From contig JAFMSR010000019.1 of NCBI GenBank assembly GCA_022818135.1, positions 4,973,685 through 5,037,684 of the forward strand: a DNA stretch of 64,000 nt. The letters run 5' to 3'. Each line of letters starts with the position of its first letter. Position 1 is the first letter of the stretch. This document shows, one piece after another, positions 1 to 12,620 of this stretch. Under the pieces are notes generated by a model. It searched no databases. It was given only the letters and a program-made list of their open reading frames with translations, and had not been told where the DNA came from. The translations under genes were made by a program, and so were the position numbers. This DNA is from Saxidomus purpurata (Eukaryota > Mollusca > Bivalvia > Venerida > Veneridae).

Positions 1-30
1 GCGCAACCACTACGCCACGACGGCTCAAGA
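1..30 (-). repeat. Edge of a tRNA-derived SINE
   Basis: On the minus strand this reads as a tRNA-like A-box region (GTGGCGTAGTGGTTGCGC). It closely matches the minus-strand element near 58332-58364. The rest of the element lies outside the window, so only an edge is seen. Confidence 0.4.
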
Positions 31-2250
31 ATAAATTATGCCGAATAACGTCGAATATTTCATAAAAAAACGGTCAAGTTTTCGAAAATGTTGAAAGTTA
101 CAGCTAATGATATTGTTCAATGATAATGTCACGTAGAAAAATATACATGATTATGCGCATTCTTTGATAATTTTTTTATGATATCGAACAGCAGGATGTC
201 AATAACAACAAACAAGCTATCAAACAATATAACTTATATAACTATTTACTTGTTCGTGTAACTGTAAAGTTTTGCTAACATGGACTCAATCAATACTAGT
301 GAATAGAAGGGTTTTATGAAATAATTATCTAACATTTGCATCAAGGGATGGGTGTTTCAACGTTCATCACTACGCGGACCTTAAGATCACGTATGGCGTC
401 AAAATGCTCTCAATGACGTTAGGCGACGTTATCATTCTTCTTAGTGTCCGAATTATACTTAATTGACATTTCATGAAAAAAATCCGTGAACACCCCCTCC
501 CCCGTTCTTTTTATTTTCAGTCTTTTTCGTTATGATCTACACAAAATCACCATGTTATTCATTAGTTGATTGAATCTCATTCCGTTGACCAAAACTAACC
601 TTAACGTAAGTCGGGTGTCACAATTTCAGGTGGAAAATTGTGGATTTTCAGTATTAAACGCTCTGCGTTGGACAAAAATGACGACAAAGACATCAAAATC
701 TTATATGTGCGTTTTTTACAGATAGAGAACTAGCACGTGGTGGTTTAAAAATTAAAATGAGGAGTTATTTGAACCAGTTATGCACGTAAAACTTCGATTT
801 TACACCACCAACATTCGACGTTACGTTGCTAAGAAACAAAATGAAAAATATAAAAAAATAAAACGAATACAATTTGAGCAACATGTTATAAAACCATTAG
901 GCAAAATGTCGTTACAATCAGAGAAAACTCGCTTTTTGACGTCGGACAAAGGTCGCATACCACCTTAAACTGGGGATTTCTTAAAATATATTTCTTTGAC
1001 AAAAGCAATAAGCATTGTATGGAAAGAAAAGCTACAAACAGAAGAAACAAATTCTTCAATAACAACAGATATCTTAATACACAAAGTGAGAAAGAATATT
1101 AGCACCAACAAACTATGAAAATCAGATAATAGCAATGAACAAAAGCATTAGCAAAATTAAAGAGAAATTGGAGTCAGAACTGCTAGAAACGAATGAAGAA
1201 AATATAAAATGGAAAACTGTTTTCATGACGCCATTGAATTGTACAATTGACACAAAACTCAGAGAATATCAGACATCTAATGAATTAGTTCCCAGCAACA
1301 GCTATCTATAGTGTAGGTCGATTTGACAGTGTATGTTGGAAACAAAAACATATTCATAACTGATTTAAGATATCGACTAATATCCCTAGGTAAACAGAAA
1401 TAATAAATATCATATTGTCAAAGTACTTCATATCGAAATGCAAATATACTGTACCTCCAAAGTACCGAATATTCATTCATTAAAACTAAGGAAATTTGAG
1501 ATTGAAAAGGTCATAGCGACGATGAAAAACAAATTTGATACGTTTTATACAAATCGGCAAGGATTTAATATAGTTTGTGAAACACCGTTGCATCTATCCA
1601 TATCGCTTTCAAACAACAGGTAATGCTCACGCTTTTTCTTTCTTTTTTTCTTTTAACCTTTCAACCTGTTTTATTTTTTTTTCTTCACTTTTCTTAACGT
1701 TCAAAAACCTTATGTGCATATTAATAGAAACAGTATCATGATTTGCAATTTATCCAATCATCACTGCTTTATTTGTACAAAATCGGCCTGTCGTATAAAC
1801 ATGAGCTTTTACATGACAGGCAATCTTAACACAACACGACAACGACCTGCCATACTGACATTCTATATTTAGCCGCCAGTTTTAAAAATCTAAATCAGCT
1901 ATTTAAATGATAGTTAATCACAAATAGTTTTTTGAATGTCGTTTGGCTACGATAACCTTGAATCAAAATGCACTCGGCCGACCTTAGCAACAGCTGATGA
2001 CGGACTGCTTTCATGACCCAGTTTGACGGTCATCAAGTACATGTAAACAAACATTTGTTAAAAATGCCGACACGTTACGAAAATCGTAGAAATAAAAATA
2101 TTGAAGATAAAACACGAGTTTTCTTTTATGTATTTAATTTAAGATTAATATTTACACAAATTATGTACAGAATATGTTAATTTCATAAATATGTCTCACA
2201 CTGAATACTGTTGTGGGCAAACGTAATTTATAAACAAACAACACAACTTT
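31..2250. other. Intergenic stretch without recognisable gene
   Basis: AT-rich sequence with only short ORFs (780-968 and 1438-1623 on the plus strand, about 60 codons each). Neither resembles a family I know. A GTAATG donor-like site follows the second at 1620, but no partner exon was found. I see no convincing gene here. Confidence 0.5.
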
Positions 2251-2253
2251 AAT

Positions 2254-4500
2254 ATGTCAGATATTCCGACTTTTCAAGTAGTTTGGGATGAAAACCCTAT
2301 CAAAATTGATGATCAGCAATTAGTAAACACACACATTATCTTATGATGATTTTGAAGCTCAGTTTGGCTTTGATGTACATGTATTTGATGATAAGTCATG
2401 GAACACTGCAACCGATCATGCTGATGAATTGCCTCTAGATCCTTCTGAAGATTTACACATGAGCACTGAAATATCTTGTTCTAACTTTGTTACTGAAAAC
2501 TCCATTCATGTCAATGAAGCTAGTACTAAAAACAATGAATTCTTGAATATTGACTCTGATGGTGTCCGTACTCTTATTGATGCTAAGGAAAATAAGTATA
2601 CTAGAAAGAAAACAATGTCTGATCTATCTAAATTTGAAAGATTATTGGTCCTTCAGGGAGAAAATAAGCCTATATATGAACATGAAGTAGACATGCTTCA
2701 TGAATATGTCGCAAATTTCATTCTGTCCTGTAAAACTCGCACTGGCGAAGATTATGAACCGTCCAGCATAAGGAACATCATATCCAGTCTTGGCCGTACT
2801 CTACGTAAGCAAAAATACCCGTACTGCATTATGAACTCTACTAGTGGTCCTCAATTCAGCTTGTCACGAGACGCCTTTGCAGCCAAGAAGAAAAGTCTAA
2901 AACAGAAAGGACATGGAAATAAACCAAAGGCTGCATCACCAGTAACAGATTCTGAAATAGAACTTTTTTTATGAGCAAAGCATATTAGGAAATTCCACCC
3001 CAAAGGCACTGCTAAATACAGTATGGCTCGACAACTGTATTCATTGTGGTCAGAGAGGCACGACTGTGCAGTACAATCTATGATAAACATAATCATGTTT
3101 AATTACAGTTCTCAACATTTTAATTTAATTATATTCTCTACACATCAGATTAAAAAAATAACCTACATCTCCAGTTAAAATAAAGAGAAATAGTAGAGAC
3201 AAGTCCCTAAAAATGAATTTTGATTATCTTTTTTAATTTTTCTCCGTGCAAAAAAAAATATATAATGAAAATGACCCTTTTTAAATTTAAGCCCTGTAAC
3301 TATTGCCCTACAAAAAACTTACTTTGTATTTTCGCAGTTGGGGTGATGTGGAACTTAAAAAGACTGCTGATGGAACAGAGTACTTAGAGCTAAATGAGCA
3401 TCAATCTAAGACGAGAACTGGGGAGAAAATTGAACATGTTCGGAATATTACACCAAAGATGCTTGCCTGGTATAGTAGACGAAACCCGATAGATATGTAT
3501 AAAACCTTTGCTGCTAAGCGACCAAAGAAATTTTCTGCGGATGGGACGACCCATTTTACATTGCGCCTAGAACAATACCACTGTCTGACGGTGACAATGA
3601 TGAACCCAGGTTCATATCACAGCGTGTTGGAGTAAAGAAACTGTCTGGTTTCAATGGCAACAGAAGCTGGTAAATTTTTGTAAAAAAATAAAATAAAAAT
3701 AAGTTAATATACTCGAAAGACTTCAAATATGTTTCTGGTCGCCATGTTTAAAAATGACTGGCGCTTTCGTTGATTTATCTTCATTCTTTTATATTTTTAG
3801 GTAATAAAAAACACTATATTATTGGCTTTTTGATCATTTTCTAGTAAAAAAGTATGAGGTCGGCAGAAGTCGGGAGACCAGAAACAGAAATGTCTGTCTG
3901 AATGTTTATATGCAAAATGTTATTGCTCAGAAATGGATTAACGAGTTCTGTTCATAGAAACACCTGAACGCGCAAAAAATCACTATTAAAATTTTATATA
4001 TTATACACCGGCTTTTTCACTTTATATTTAAAGTCTTGTTTACATGTTGCAGTGTTTGCTATATTTTAGGTCTGAATGACAAAAGACTTACCAATCACTC
4101 AACCAGGAAACATCTGGTCGAGAAATTGCAGGATGAAAATATTGTCCCAACTGATAGCATGGCTGTTTACAGGCAACGCTGCTCTCCAGTCCATCTTCAA
4201 CTACAGCCATATTTCAGAAAAGCAGAAATTTTGTTCTAATCTGCTATCAGCAACAGGTCCTAGGTCCAAATCAACCTCTACAATAACCATGCCAACCGAA
4301 TCACCCCCGAGCCTCCACAACTTCAAGCTCCAGCACCAGAGCCACAACCAGCTCCAGCCCAGGCCACACTTCAACCACTCTCTACCCACTCCAACTCACA
4401 AAACATATTTTCATCTCGGCAATAATTCAATTCACAGTTTAATGGTGCTGTCTCCAATGTCCAAAATATCAATGTTTATAACTCGAATCAGTGATCGTTA
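2254..4500 (+). pseudogene. Degenerate Crypton-type tyrosine recombinase (DUF3504-like)
   Basis: Cryptons are DNA transposons mobilised by a tyrosine recombinase. The reading begins MSDIPTFQVVWDENP at 2254 and changes frame near 2341. It then runs to 2974 through an N-terminal SAM-like/DNA-binding part. One extra T in the T-run at 2964-2970 breaks the frame, after which the reading resumes as YEQSILGNSTPKALLNTVWL. A probable intron (GT 3071, AG 3336-3337) leads into WGDVELKKTADG at 3339. A further frame change near 3543 gives DDPFYIAPRTIPL, and a donor (GTAAAT) follows at 3670. The last exon starts at 4071 with GLNDKRLTNHSTRKHLVEKL, holding the catalytic arginine region. After another frame change it reads LFTGNAALQSIFNYSHISEK. 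The box II His expected in a GHK-type motif is Asn here; the NYS tyrosine is kept. The order of blocks matches the Crypton/DUF3504 family, but several frame breaks and a missing ~30-residue stretch make it inactive as read. Some breaks could be homopolymer consensus errors. Confidence 0.78.
3731..3885. repeat. Short TIR element inside the Crypton
   Basis: Bounded by GTTTCTGGTC and its complement GACCAGAAAC, with a 155-bp span. Its right half (TTTTTGATCATTTTC to GACCAGAAAC) recurs at about 56320-56390 inside intron 2 of the zinc-finger gene, so this is a dispersed family. Confidence 0.5.
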
Positions 4501-4887
4501 GGATCATATATCACCGGAATGGCACAGAAACTTGTTAAAAATATGTTTGTCTGACTGACACGTGTTTAGCTGATGTGGTGATACTGTTTTAGATTATTGC
4601 AGATAATAATACTGCAGTACAGTTTTTTTATCTTACTCAGTTTAAAATAGTTTCAAATAGCAGTTTTATGTTGTTCATCACTGAAAGTTATCTTTTTGTG
4701 TGTCATTACTCTTCAAATTAGCACGGACATGTTTGTGTAGTGTAGTAACATGATCACAATATAACTGTGTAACTCAGCTGATTTTGTAATAAATTCATAC
4801 GCGCCATAGCGACAGACAGTTTTAAAGCTGGAATTCTATCATAATTAAAAAATGATACTAAAAAGGTAAATTGTTGGGATAAAAAAG
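4501..4887. other. Non-coding flank of the Crypton remnant
   Basis: No ORF or repeat recognised. It may hold the downstream end of the Crypton, which has no terminal inverted repeats by which to recognise its edge. Confidence 0.3.
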
Positions 4888-5030
4888 AATATTAGGTTAC
4901 TGTCTAAATGTAGTTAAATTTATTAGGCTCGTCTCCAAAATATTTATACAGCTCGGCAGAGCCTCGCCGTGTAAACCTTTCTCCAACTCGCCTAATAAAT
5001 TCAACCACACTAAGACAGTAACCTAATATT
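4888..5030. repeat. Fold-back (inverted repeat) element
   Basis: Arms 4888-4928 and 4990-5030 are inverted copies (AATATTAGGTTACTGTCT inwards), with a ~60-bp GC-richer loop. Typical of a small fold-back MITE. Confidence 0.7.
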
Positions 5031-5419
5031 TTCTATATGCATGAACTAAAATATGTTATTTATACATTATTCTGAAATATGTGTGCTTAGTTGAAATAAA
5101 AACTGAAAAACAAGAAAAAATTTTTTACAATACAACCTTTCGGCCATCTTGATGTATCCTTCCCTCCACTGAACAGTCAATGTTTAAAATACTGCAAAAA
5201 CCTTGACAAGAGCACAATGTCAACATAAGGAACTCACCTAAGCTTGCTAAGTCATACAAGTACTAGTAATAGACAAATGCTTTTAAAATGCTTATGTAAG
5301 AAAGCAACCGAGATTAATCAATCAGCAGACATTATTAGGATTCTTTTTTTATTGAACTTTGACTTAGTTTGACCTTATCCCATTGAACAGTTTGATGATA
5401 TTTGAAAGAACTAGCAATC

Positions 5420-5754
5420 AGTACCGACGGAATTTGCCGATAATGTACGATGTGTCCTTTGAGACCTACGTACCTTGCGGATAATTTACGATGTGTGCTT
5501 TGAGGTCGATGAAATTTGTCGATAATGTACGATGTGTACTATAAGATCAACGGTACTTGCCGATTATGTACGCAGTGTGCTTAGAGATCGATGGAATTTG
5601 CCGAAAATGTGCGATGTGTGCTTTGAGACCTAGGGAATTTGATGATAATTTACGATGTGTGCTTTGAGTTGGACGAAATTTGCCGATAATGTACGATGTA
5701 TACTTTGATATCGACGGAATTTGCCGATGATATGCGATGTGTGCTTTGAGATCC
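5420..5754. repeat. 41-48 bp minisatellite, about 8 units
   Basis: Degenerate direct units built on GATAATGTACGATGTGTGCT followed by TTGAGATCGACGG. The units differ from each other by several bases, so this is an old array. Confidence 0.85.
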
Positions 5755-6298
5755 TAGAACACGTTGAAACCAGTTTAATTCTGAACTGGACATTCCTGTT
5801 TGTTTGATGTTTTTTTTTTCATTTTGACCAATATTTCTTTCTGAGTATCGTTTTATACGTTTTTATGAGTTTTTATATCATGTTTTATTTTCAAAGGGAG
5901 AATATTCCAACTTGTGAGATCTCATTGCACATGAAGTATACCTTAGATGTTATATTTTCGTCTCTTCTTTGCCTTGTGTAACAAGTCTGAAACCAGAGAA
6001 GAACTGTATTTATGGTAACTAATATTTAATATCTGCTTTGGGTTAGAAAAAAAGCATGTATATGCTTGTAAAAATATAAGCAAGGACAGGAGAGCTATCA
6101 ATGTCGTTCTATTAAACAGCCCGGCAATAAAAAAAACAACACTAAATTGTAAAACTGAAATGCTTTTCACAAAACAATGGTTAGTGTTACCATTATTCTA
6201 CATGCATGCACATGATAATGAAACAAAATGCATACCGTTATCTGTTTACAAACTAGAATCTAATTATAGAATCAAGGTCGAACTGCTGCATATGACTT

Positions 6299-6386
6299 AC
6301 ATATCGAGGGTTGACCGCAAAACTGCAGTAACTTATATGAAATAAAGAAGGAGTTACAACAGTTTTGCGGTCAATCCTCGATATAC
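6299..6386. repeat. Short perfect-type inverted repeat
   Basis: Arms of ~35 bp (6299-6333 and 6352-6386) around GGTTGACCGCAAAACTG are separated by only ~18 bp. They would form a strong hairpin, and the pair is probably a small MITE. Confidence 0.7.
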
Positions 6387-6537
6387 AACTGCAACATTAT
6401 CTTTATGTTTGTAATACAGTATATACGCTTTGGTAATAAATATACGCATACGTTTTTTCCAATTTCAAGTGTTAGTGGTGGACTTTTTTACCCAAAAAAA
6501 AGGAATTTTAACATTTACAGCTGTACGTAATAAAAAG

Positions 6538-7252
6538 TTCAGAGAAGTATATCAGAATATGACCCACGACAGACATCGTAGGGTACGCATGCTCTAAAGC
6601 GTGCATGTCTATCTTCTTTCGGTTTTGTCATACCTTTTTTAGTTGTTGCTTCTACTGTTGATACTGTAAGCAAGCAGAGGTAAATAAAGGAATTAAACAC
6701 TACATAAATGATTTTTGGTGTGTGCAATCTATATATTGTGGCGAGTTCACTACGAGGAACCTACTAACATCAGCCGGTGTGTTTTACTTTTGGGGGGGAG
6801 GGGGTAAAACGTTGCAAAATTGAAACAAAACTGGGGATTTCTGAAATTCATGAATAGCCCGATTACTTTACTTCTGCGGAGGTCAGAACTTTGTTATTTA
6901 GTACTTTAGTATTTATTCTAGTATTTATATACATATTTGTCACATATATAATCAGTACAAATCCAATATGGCCTACCAAATTCAAAATGGCCGCCAAAAA
7001 ACATGATGTTATAGCATAAATTAGTTTCTAACGATGTAACAACTTTAAACTAGTACACTTTCCTCTTAAATGTATTAACAAATCTTAGGTAATTGCATTA
7101 AAGGTTCAGAGCAAGTTAATCGAATATGATCCACGACAGACATCGTAGAGTACACATGCACTAAAGTGCAGATGTCTATCTTCTTCCGATTTTTTCATTA
7201 CTTTTTTAGTTATTGCTTCTACACTGATACTGGAAGCCAGCAGAAGTGTGGA
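6538..7252 (+). repeat. Direct duplication of a ~150-bp block
   Basis: 6538-6690 and 7106-7252 are direct, diverged copies of one block containing CCACGACAGACATCGTAG and the later GCATGTCTATCTTCTT. The second copy immediately precedes the reading of the non-LTR retrotransposon remnant. Such a pair could be its repeated 5' UTR. Confidence 0.6.
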
Positions 7253-7614
7253 AGAAAGTATCATCCAAAGGTTGAGAGTAGAAATTATTGTTTAAATCCC
7301 GGTTCTGATGTCCTTAAACACAATTTCCAGATTGATTCATCTACTTCTGGTTTTGAATCAGTCGTCTTCGGCGGTCATTTTAAAATTGTACAAATTAGAG
7401 AATATGATGCTCCTTCTATATTTGATGACCTTTGCTGCTCATTTAAGAACATCCTACAACAGGATATTCAGGTATCAGTATAAACACACCATTACTTGTC
7501 TGCAAATGGGCTGGCATTGACTATTGCCCCTACAATAAACTTCTGGCAACCATATCCAGGTTTTATATTGATAAACACTATATAACAAGGGGTCTTCTAA
7601 GCGACATTACAATT

Positions 7615-8946
7615 CTCTTAGCAAACTATAATGATATCAAACTCAACCCAGGTCCGGCTCGAAAAGACAACACCATTTACCCGTGCAGCACTTGTTATAA
7701 ACAAGTCACATGGGACTACCGAGTGGTAGTTAGCGACACGTGTGACCAGTGGTATTACACCGACTTCAGGACGTTCACACAGACACCTTCATTATTCTGG
7801 GTGAAGAAAGTGCTATCAGGTGGGTTCGCATTATTTGTAGCAACCCAAATCACCATTTTTTAAACTCCACTCAATCTCTACTAGTATACTGTCAATCAGT
7901 TCTACAAGTCTACCAAGCCCAGAATCGAGCCGTTACATAAAACTTCAGCATTTCTCCAGTCCTGATCGTAAAACGGCGTATTCAAAGAAGTCGAAGACGA
8001 CAGCTAATCCACCAATGTGTATCCTCAACATCAACTGTTAGACAATTAAGAAAAAGCAGGATATAATTGAGAACACGATAGAATGCACCGAGCCTGATCT
8101 TATCATGGAAACAGAAACCTGGTTGGACCCATCTATAACTGATAACCAGATATTTCTTTCAAGCTTCAAATTATGGCTCGGGCGGCGGCATACTTTTAGC
8201 CATCAGGGACACTCTACTTAGTACAGATGTACCAGAGCTACAGACTGATTGTGAGATCATCTGAGCTAAGATTAACCTGGCGGGTTCTACAAAAACCCAC
8301 TTCTGCTCATCTTACAATCCAAAAACAAACGATGGACACAGTCTTACCAAGTTTGACGAATCTCAGTATATCAAGAAGCATCTATCGTTGATGATTCTAT
8401 CATTATTGGCGGTGACTTTAACTAAAGATGGGACTGGAAATCCAAAACGTTGAAATCAAATACTTCACACACTCGTCTTCATTACAAACTTCGAAATTTT
8501 TAGATGACAATTGTTGAACACAATACGCTGAGAAGCCCTCCCGAAACAACATCATTGATCTCTTCATCACCAACCTTTAAGGTAAGGTGCTCCGTACTTG
8601 TGTAATGCATGGAATCTCTGATCACGACTCTGTCCTGGTGGAACTAATGACATGACAAGAATGTCCAATGGGAGAGCATATGTGCTAATACAAACCATCT
8701 CCATTTACAGATAACCTAACAAGTGAACAATAATGGAGGTATTGATGTGGTATAGAACACCTTCAAAAACAGTCTAAAATGTAGCATTAACCATCACATT
8801 CCACACACAATGGCAAGACCAAAAGACTCCGTACCTTGGATTACTCCTTATATTAAGAAACTTGTGAAGAAAAGAGATCATCTCCACAAGGCAAAGAAGA
8901 AATATAACGACCTCAAATCTGCTGAACTAGTTACATATATAAATTG
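7615..8946 (+). pseudogene. Truncated, frame-broken non-LTR retrotransposon (CR1/Jockey-like), no reverse transcriptase
   Basis: Non-LTR retrotransposons copy themselves through an endonuclease and a reverse transcriptase. Six-frame reading gives NDIKLNPGP near 7632-7656, then a PHD-like Cys cluster (CSTCYK, CDQWYYT). An APE-type endonuclease follows: METETWLDPSI near 8106, IIGGDFN near 8401 and ISDHDSVLVEL near 8616-8648. Then comes the linker WITPYIKKLVKKRDHLHKAK (8839-8898) that normally precedes the reverse transcriptase. Stops and frame shifts occur throughout, and the reading ends at 8946 without any RT motif. The order of motifs is diagnostic; the exact clade is not certain. Confidence 0.72.
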
Positions 8947-8949
8947 ATG

Positions 8950-9640
8950 TATATAACACTCACTGTAGCACCAGATTGCATTCTGATGACAAAAAGTCCT
9001 TTTAAACATTTAATTAGTCATCGTTTTACACATGGAATTACTTATTGCATCTTTGTGTAAAAATGTAATAAATAAAACTAAACATATACATAACTTAATG
9101 CGACATCTAGCTTAATATTACAAAAATATAATTTTTGGACGGCCATTTTGGATTTTGACAGCCATATTTGATTTTAACTGACATGAGTGTGTGTCTTAAT
9201 AACAGGTTACACACTGAACTAGTTTTGTGCAAAGTTTTTACCTTTACAGACGATATAGAAAAAAGTCATGAGCGGATTCTTGAAATTCTAAGTATCATTT
9301 AATGTTTTCAACATTTTACCCCCAAAAAAGGGATTTAACACCAATAGATTTTAGTAGATTCTGGTATGTAAGATCGTATTAAGCTATATATCACACATGC
9401 CAAAATTCATTTCTTTATGATTTAATTCCCCTTTTTTTCATAAATACCCTCTCCTAATTGACCATACATGTATTGAAACAGAAAACATTGTGTCTACACA
9501 TTCTCTCACGTTGAAACGGAATCCTCGTACATATGAGAACACTAGGATTAATATCCTAAATGATACGAAACAAATTCAAAAATTCGAACTCCTACATTTT
9601 AGATATGGTTGGAAAAAAGAACGTTTTTCTTGCATATCGG
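8950..9640. other. Non-coding; inverted partner of 6786-7060
   Basis: No gene. The segment 9240-9345 is a diverged inverted copy of 6788-6880 (TTTTTGGGGGTAAAATGTTG on the minus strand), and 9130-9170 mirrors the CAAAATGGCCG stretch at 6982. The LINE remnant is therefore framed by inverted flanks. Confidence 0.4.
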
Positions 9641-10020
9641 ATCGGTATTTCCGGTGATTTTGCCCATGCCGGAAAAACCGGTCTGGTACCCTTCCTGTGC
9701 CAGACGTCTCTCGTGAATTACTTATGACATAACGTTATAAACATTGTGACGTCAATTTTCCAAACACAACGTCGGAAAATCGTTTGTTTTTCATGATAAT
9801 TCATCATTTTGATAAGTTTGCATTTAGAAATTTACTTTAAAGTGCAAGACGGTATGCAAGAAAAAGTTTCAATCATGAGACACTTGGCTCAGATGGAAAT
9901 ATCCGTCACCTCGGGTACCTGTTTAACGGGAACTCGGCAGAGCCTCCTTCCAGCCAAAACAGTTCGGTGACGGATACTTCGATCTGAACCTCGTGCTCAT
10001 GACAGAAACCTTTAAGCAGT
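9640..10020 (+). repeat. Dispersed repeat, family A (copy 1)
   Basis: Shares long blocks with an inverted copy at 39270-39645 (TTGCATATCGGATCGGTATT, and the GTCATGAGCACGAGGTTCAG complement). A fragment lies at 15960-16055. The family is unknown to me. Confidence 0.65.
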
Positions 10021-10663
10021 ATATTAGTCACATGACAGTTTGGGAGTTACACAACTAGTTTTGACTGCATATATATTTGTTCTGCTGTGAACAGTTTTTA
10101 ACATTGTAAACGGACAGACGGACAGTGTGATTTTGATATGCCCTCCTTTTGGGGCATAACAGCAGATCAAACCAGAGAGCTGAATGAATAAGGCTACGAC
10201 TTAATGCCCTCTGAAATATGCATATAACAAGAATACTAAATACATGCATTTACTCATATAGAGATTTGTCATACAAAGTCCAGGGTTCGAACCTGTACTA
10301 CACTTTAAATTACATTCAAATGAGTTACTGGTTGATTATCTCTATCTCTATTTAGTCCAATCATTTTTAACAAAAGCATACTATGTAACCAGTAATGGCT
10401 TTTGTGTGCATGAGCCTTAATTGTCCTTTGGTCACTTATGAATGTAAATTATTTACCTTCGCCTTTGATTAGCAACACAATTTAAACAGTTTTTAACATT
10501 GTAAACGGACATATTTGAATTTTTTAAGATTTCATTTATGCATTTTCGTACAAATGTGATAAAATCTGAAACTAACAAGCTTTCCGGGTTAGGCACAAGT
10601 TGAGTGCCTTAGAGAAAGGTAGCTAGTGGTAAGCATCATATAAACTGTGTGTTTTTTTCTTCT

Positions 10664-11087
10664 GTCTTTCCCTGAATACTCCCTCTCAATGTGCTCTATG
10701 GAAACTATGTTTTTCCCTGAATACTCCCTCTCAATGTGCTCTATGGAAACTCTGTTTTTTCCTGAATACTCCCTCTCAATGTGCTCTATGGAAACTCTAT
10801 CTTCCCCAGAATACTCCCTTTCAGTGTGCTCTATGGAAACTCTGTCTTCCCTCTGAATACTCCCTCTCAATGTGCTCTATTGAAACTCCGTCTTCCCTTG
10901 AATATTCCCTCTCACTGTGCTCTATGGAAACTATGTCTTCCCCTGAATACTCCCTCTCAATGTGCTCTATGGAAACTCTGTCTTTAACTCTGTCTTCCCC
11001 TGAATACTCCCTCTCAATGTGCTCTATGGAAACTCTGTCTTTCCCTGAATACTCCCTCTCAATGTACTCTATGGAAACTCTGTCTTC
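10664..11087. repeat. 46-bp minisatellite, about 9 units
   Basis: Units of CTGAATACTCCCTCTCAATG plus TGCTCTATGGAAACTCTGTC. The array is open in several frames on both strands only because unit length and composition lack stops. Confidence 0.9.
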
Positions 11088-11099
11088 GAAGTGGCTACG

Positions 11100-11630
11100 C
11101 CAAGCAGGCTTCCTATGTTAGGCACACATTTAGTATCTAAGTAGCTGGTCTTAAACTGAGATATACCCAGCAGGCTTCCAGTATAGTCATAGTCTAAGAT
11201 CCAGTGCTTTGAGAGCGGAATCAAGTGGTTGAGATTATATATCGACGATGTGTCTCGTACAAAACCCACGTCTCTACCTGTAAGGTCAAGGCCACACATA
11301 GAGTTTAAAGATAATGGAATCCTATATATGTGCATACATTCGTGTCTGGGTCGTAACTCTTTCGTGCATTGAAGGATTTTAAATTAACTTGGTACAAATG
11401 TTCAGCCATCAGGTGATGTGTCGCGTGCAATGCCTATGGCCCTGCCTCAAAGGTCAATGTCACACTTAGAGTTTAAAGGTCATGGAGTCCTGTATACATG
11501 GTGACTCTGTCATGCATGGAAGGATTTTAAAATTAGATGGCACAATTGTTGAGGACATGGAGATGACATGTCACGTGCAACGTCGTTACCTAGATGGTCA
11601 AGGTCACACTTAAAAGTCAGACATTTTAGA
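11100..11630. other. No gene seen; diverged dispersed repeat
   Basis: Contains repeated phrases (GGTCAAGGTCACACTTA, ATGGAAGGATTTTAAA) typical of bivalve repetitive DNA. No supported exon. Confidence 0.35.
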
Positions 11631-11639
11631 ATCTGGCAA

Positions 11640-11800
11640 CTCTTTTTTATGAAGAAACAACTTGAACACGAAAGAAAGGCATATGTCAATATTGTTTTAG
11701 AGTGAATAGAACATGCTTCTACCATTATTATATTAGTAAATAAAAATTTCTATAACAGTAAATTCGAAGTGATCCTGGGACTTTAAATGCTTTAACATCG
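11640..11800 (+). repeat. Dispersed repeat, family B (copy)
   Basis: Shares CATATGTCAATATTGTTTT and GATCCTGGGACTTTAAATGC with copies at 16370-16720, 18770-18990, 23000-23220 (+ sense) and 42060-42250. Confidence 0.55.
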
Positions 11801-12030
11801 TTTTTTAGCTGGTTGAAATATACGCTCCAATATCTACATAAGATTGTTTAAATATGAGCGTTTACGCTGACGATTTCAATCTGCTCTACTTTTCGGATAA
11901 ATATAAATCAAAAGGACATGTAATCTTTACCCAAGTATAAAACATGCGATGTACCTGGAGGCGTGACACACTTTATAACTTAAAGTCACACCGATATTAA
12001 AATACAGAACATCTGTCTATAATACTGTAG

Positions 12031-12620
12031 ACAAGTGACAGGAAATTGTCACAAAACCAGGTTTTCATTTTCCAGTCTGCTGGCCGAGCGCAAATGTGTT
12101 TTTAAAGTCAGTAGATATACATAATGTGAAAAAGAAACAAGTTACAAAGTAGACATGAAATAATATATCATATCTTTTTTAAATTACCTCCAAAGATGAT
12201 ATGACCTTTGACTGCCAAATCAAGTTAAAATCATGTAAACAGGATTTTCAATGTTAATGTCCTGTGACCTTGACCTTGGAGCCAGCCATGCGGAACATGC
12301 GTTCTGCCGTCATCTTGATGTGGTAAACTTTGTCTGAAGTTTCTCAAAATTTTCAAAGGGTTGAAGAGTTACGGCGGACAGGATTTTCAATGTTAATGTC
12401 ACTGTGACCTTGACCTTGGAGCCGCCATGCGGAACATGCGTTCTGCACGTCATCTTGATGTGGTAAACATTTGTCTGAAGTTTCATCAAAATTTTCAAAG
12501 GGTTGAAGAGTTACGAGCGGACACAATTTCGTTTGACGCCCGCCCATCCGCCCATCCGCCCATCCGCCCGCCATACCCCAATCTAATAACCAGGATTTTC
12601 AAAATTGAAAACCTGGTTAA
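12031..12620 (+). mobile_element. Pearl/Helentron-like non-autonomous element with internal tandem repeat (copy 1)
   Basis: The left end has a hairpin (GTGACAGGAAATTGTCAC, 12035-12052) followed by AACCAGGTTTTC. The right end has a palindrome closing with GAAAACCTGGTT (12607-12618). Between them are two ~138-bp direct units and a (CCGCCCAT)n stretch. The same architecture and the same end sequences occur in inverse orientation at 33780-34675. Hairpin ends plus a variable number of ~130-160-bp core repeats fit the bivalve pearl group; assignment to that group is inference. Confidence 0.65.

Noticed and set aside
4036..4501. Two overlapping ORFs as separate small genes
   Set aside because: They are the two frames of one broken recombinase exon.
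10589..11121. Several ORFs with EYSLSMCSMET-type repeats
   Set aside because: Open in at least three frames on both strands through a 46-bp minisatellite; no conserved protein.
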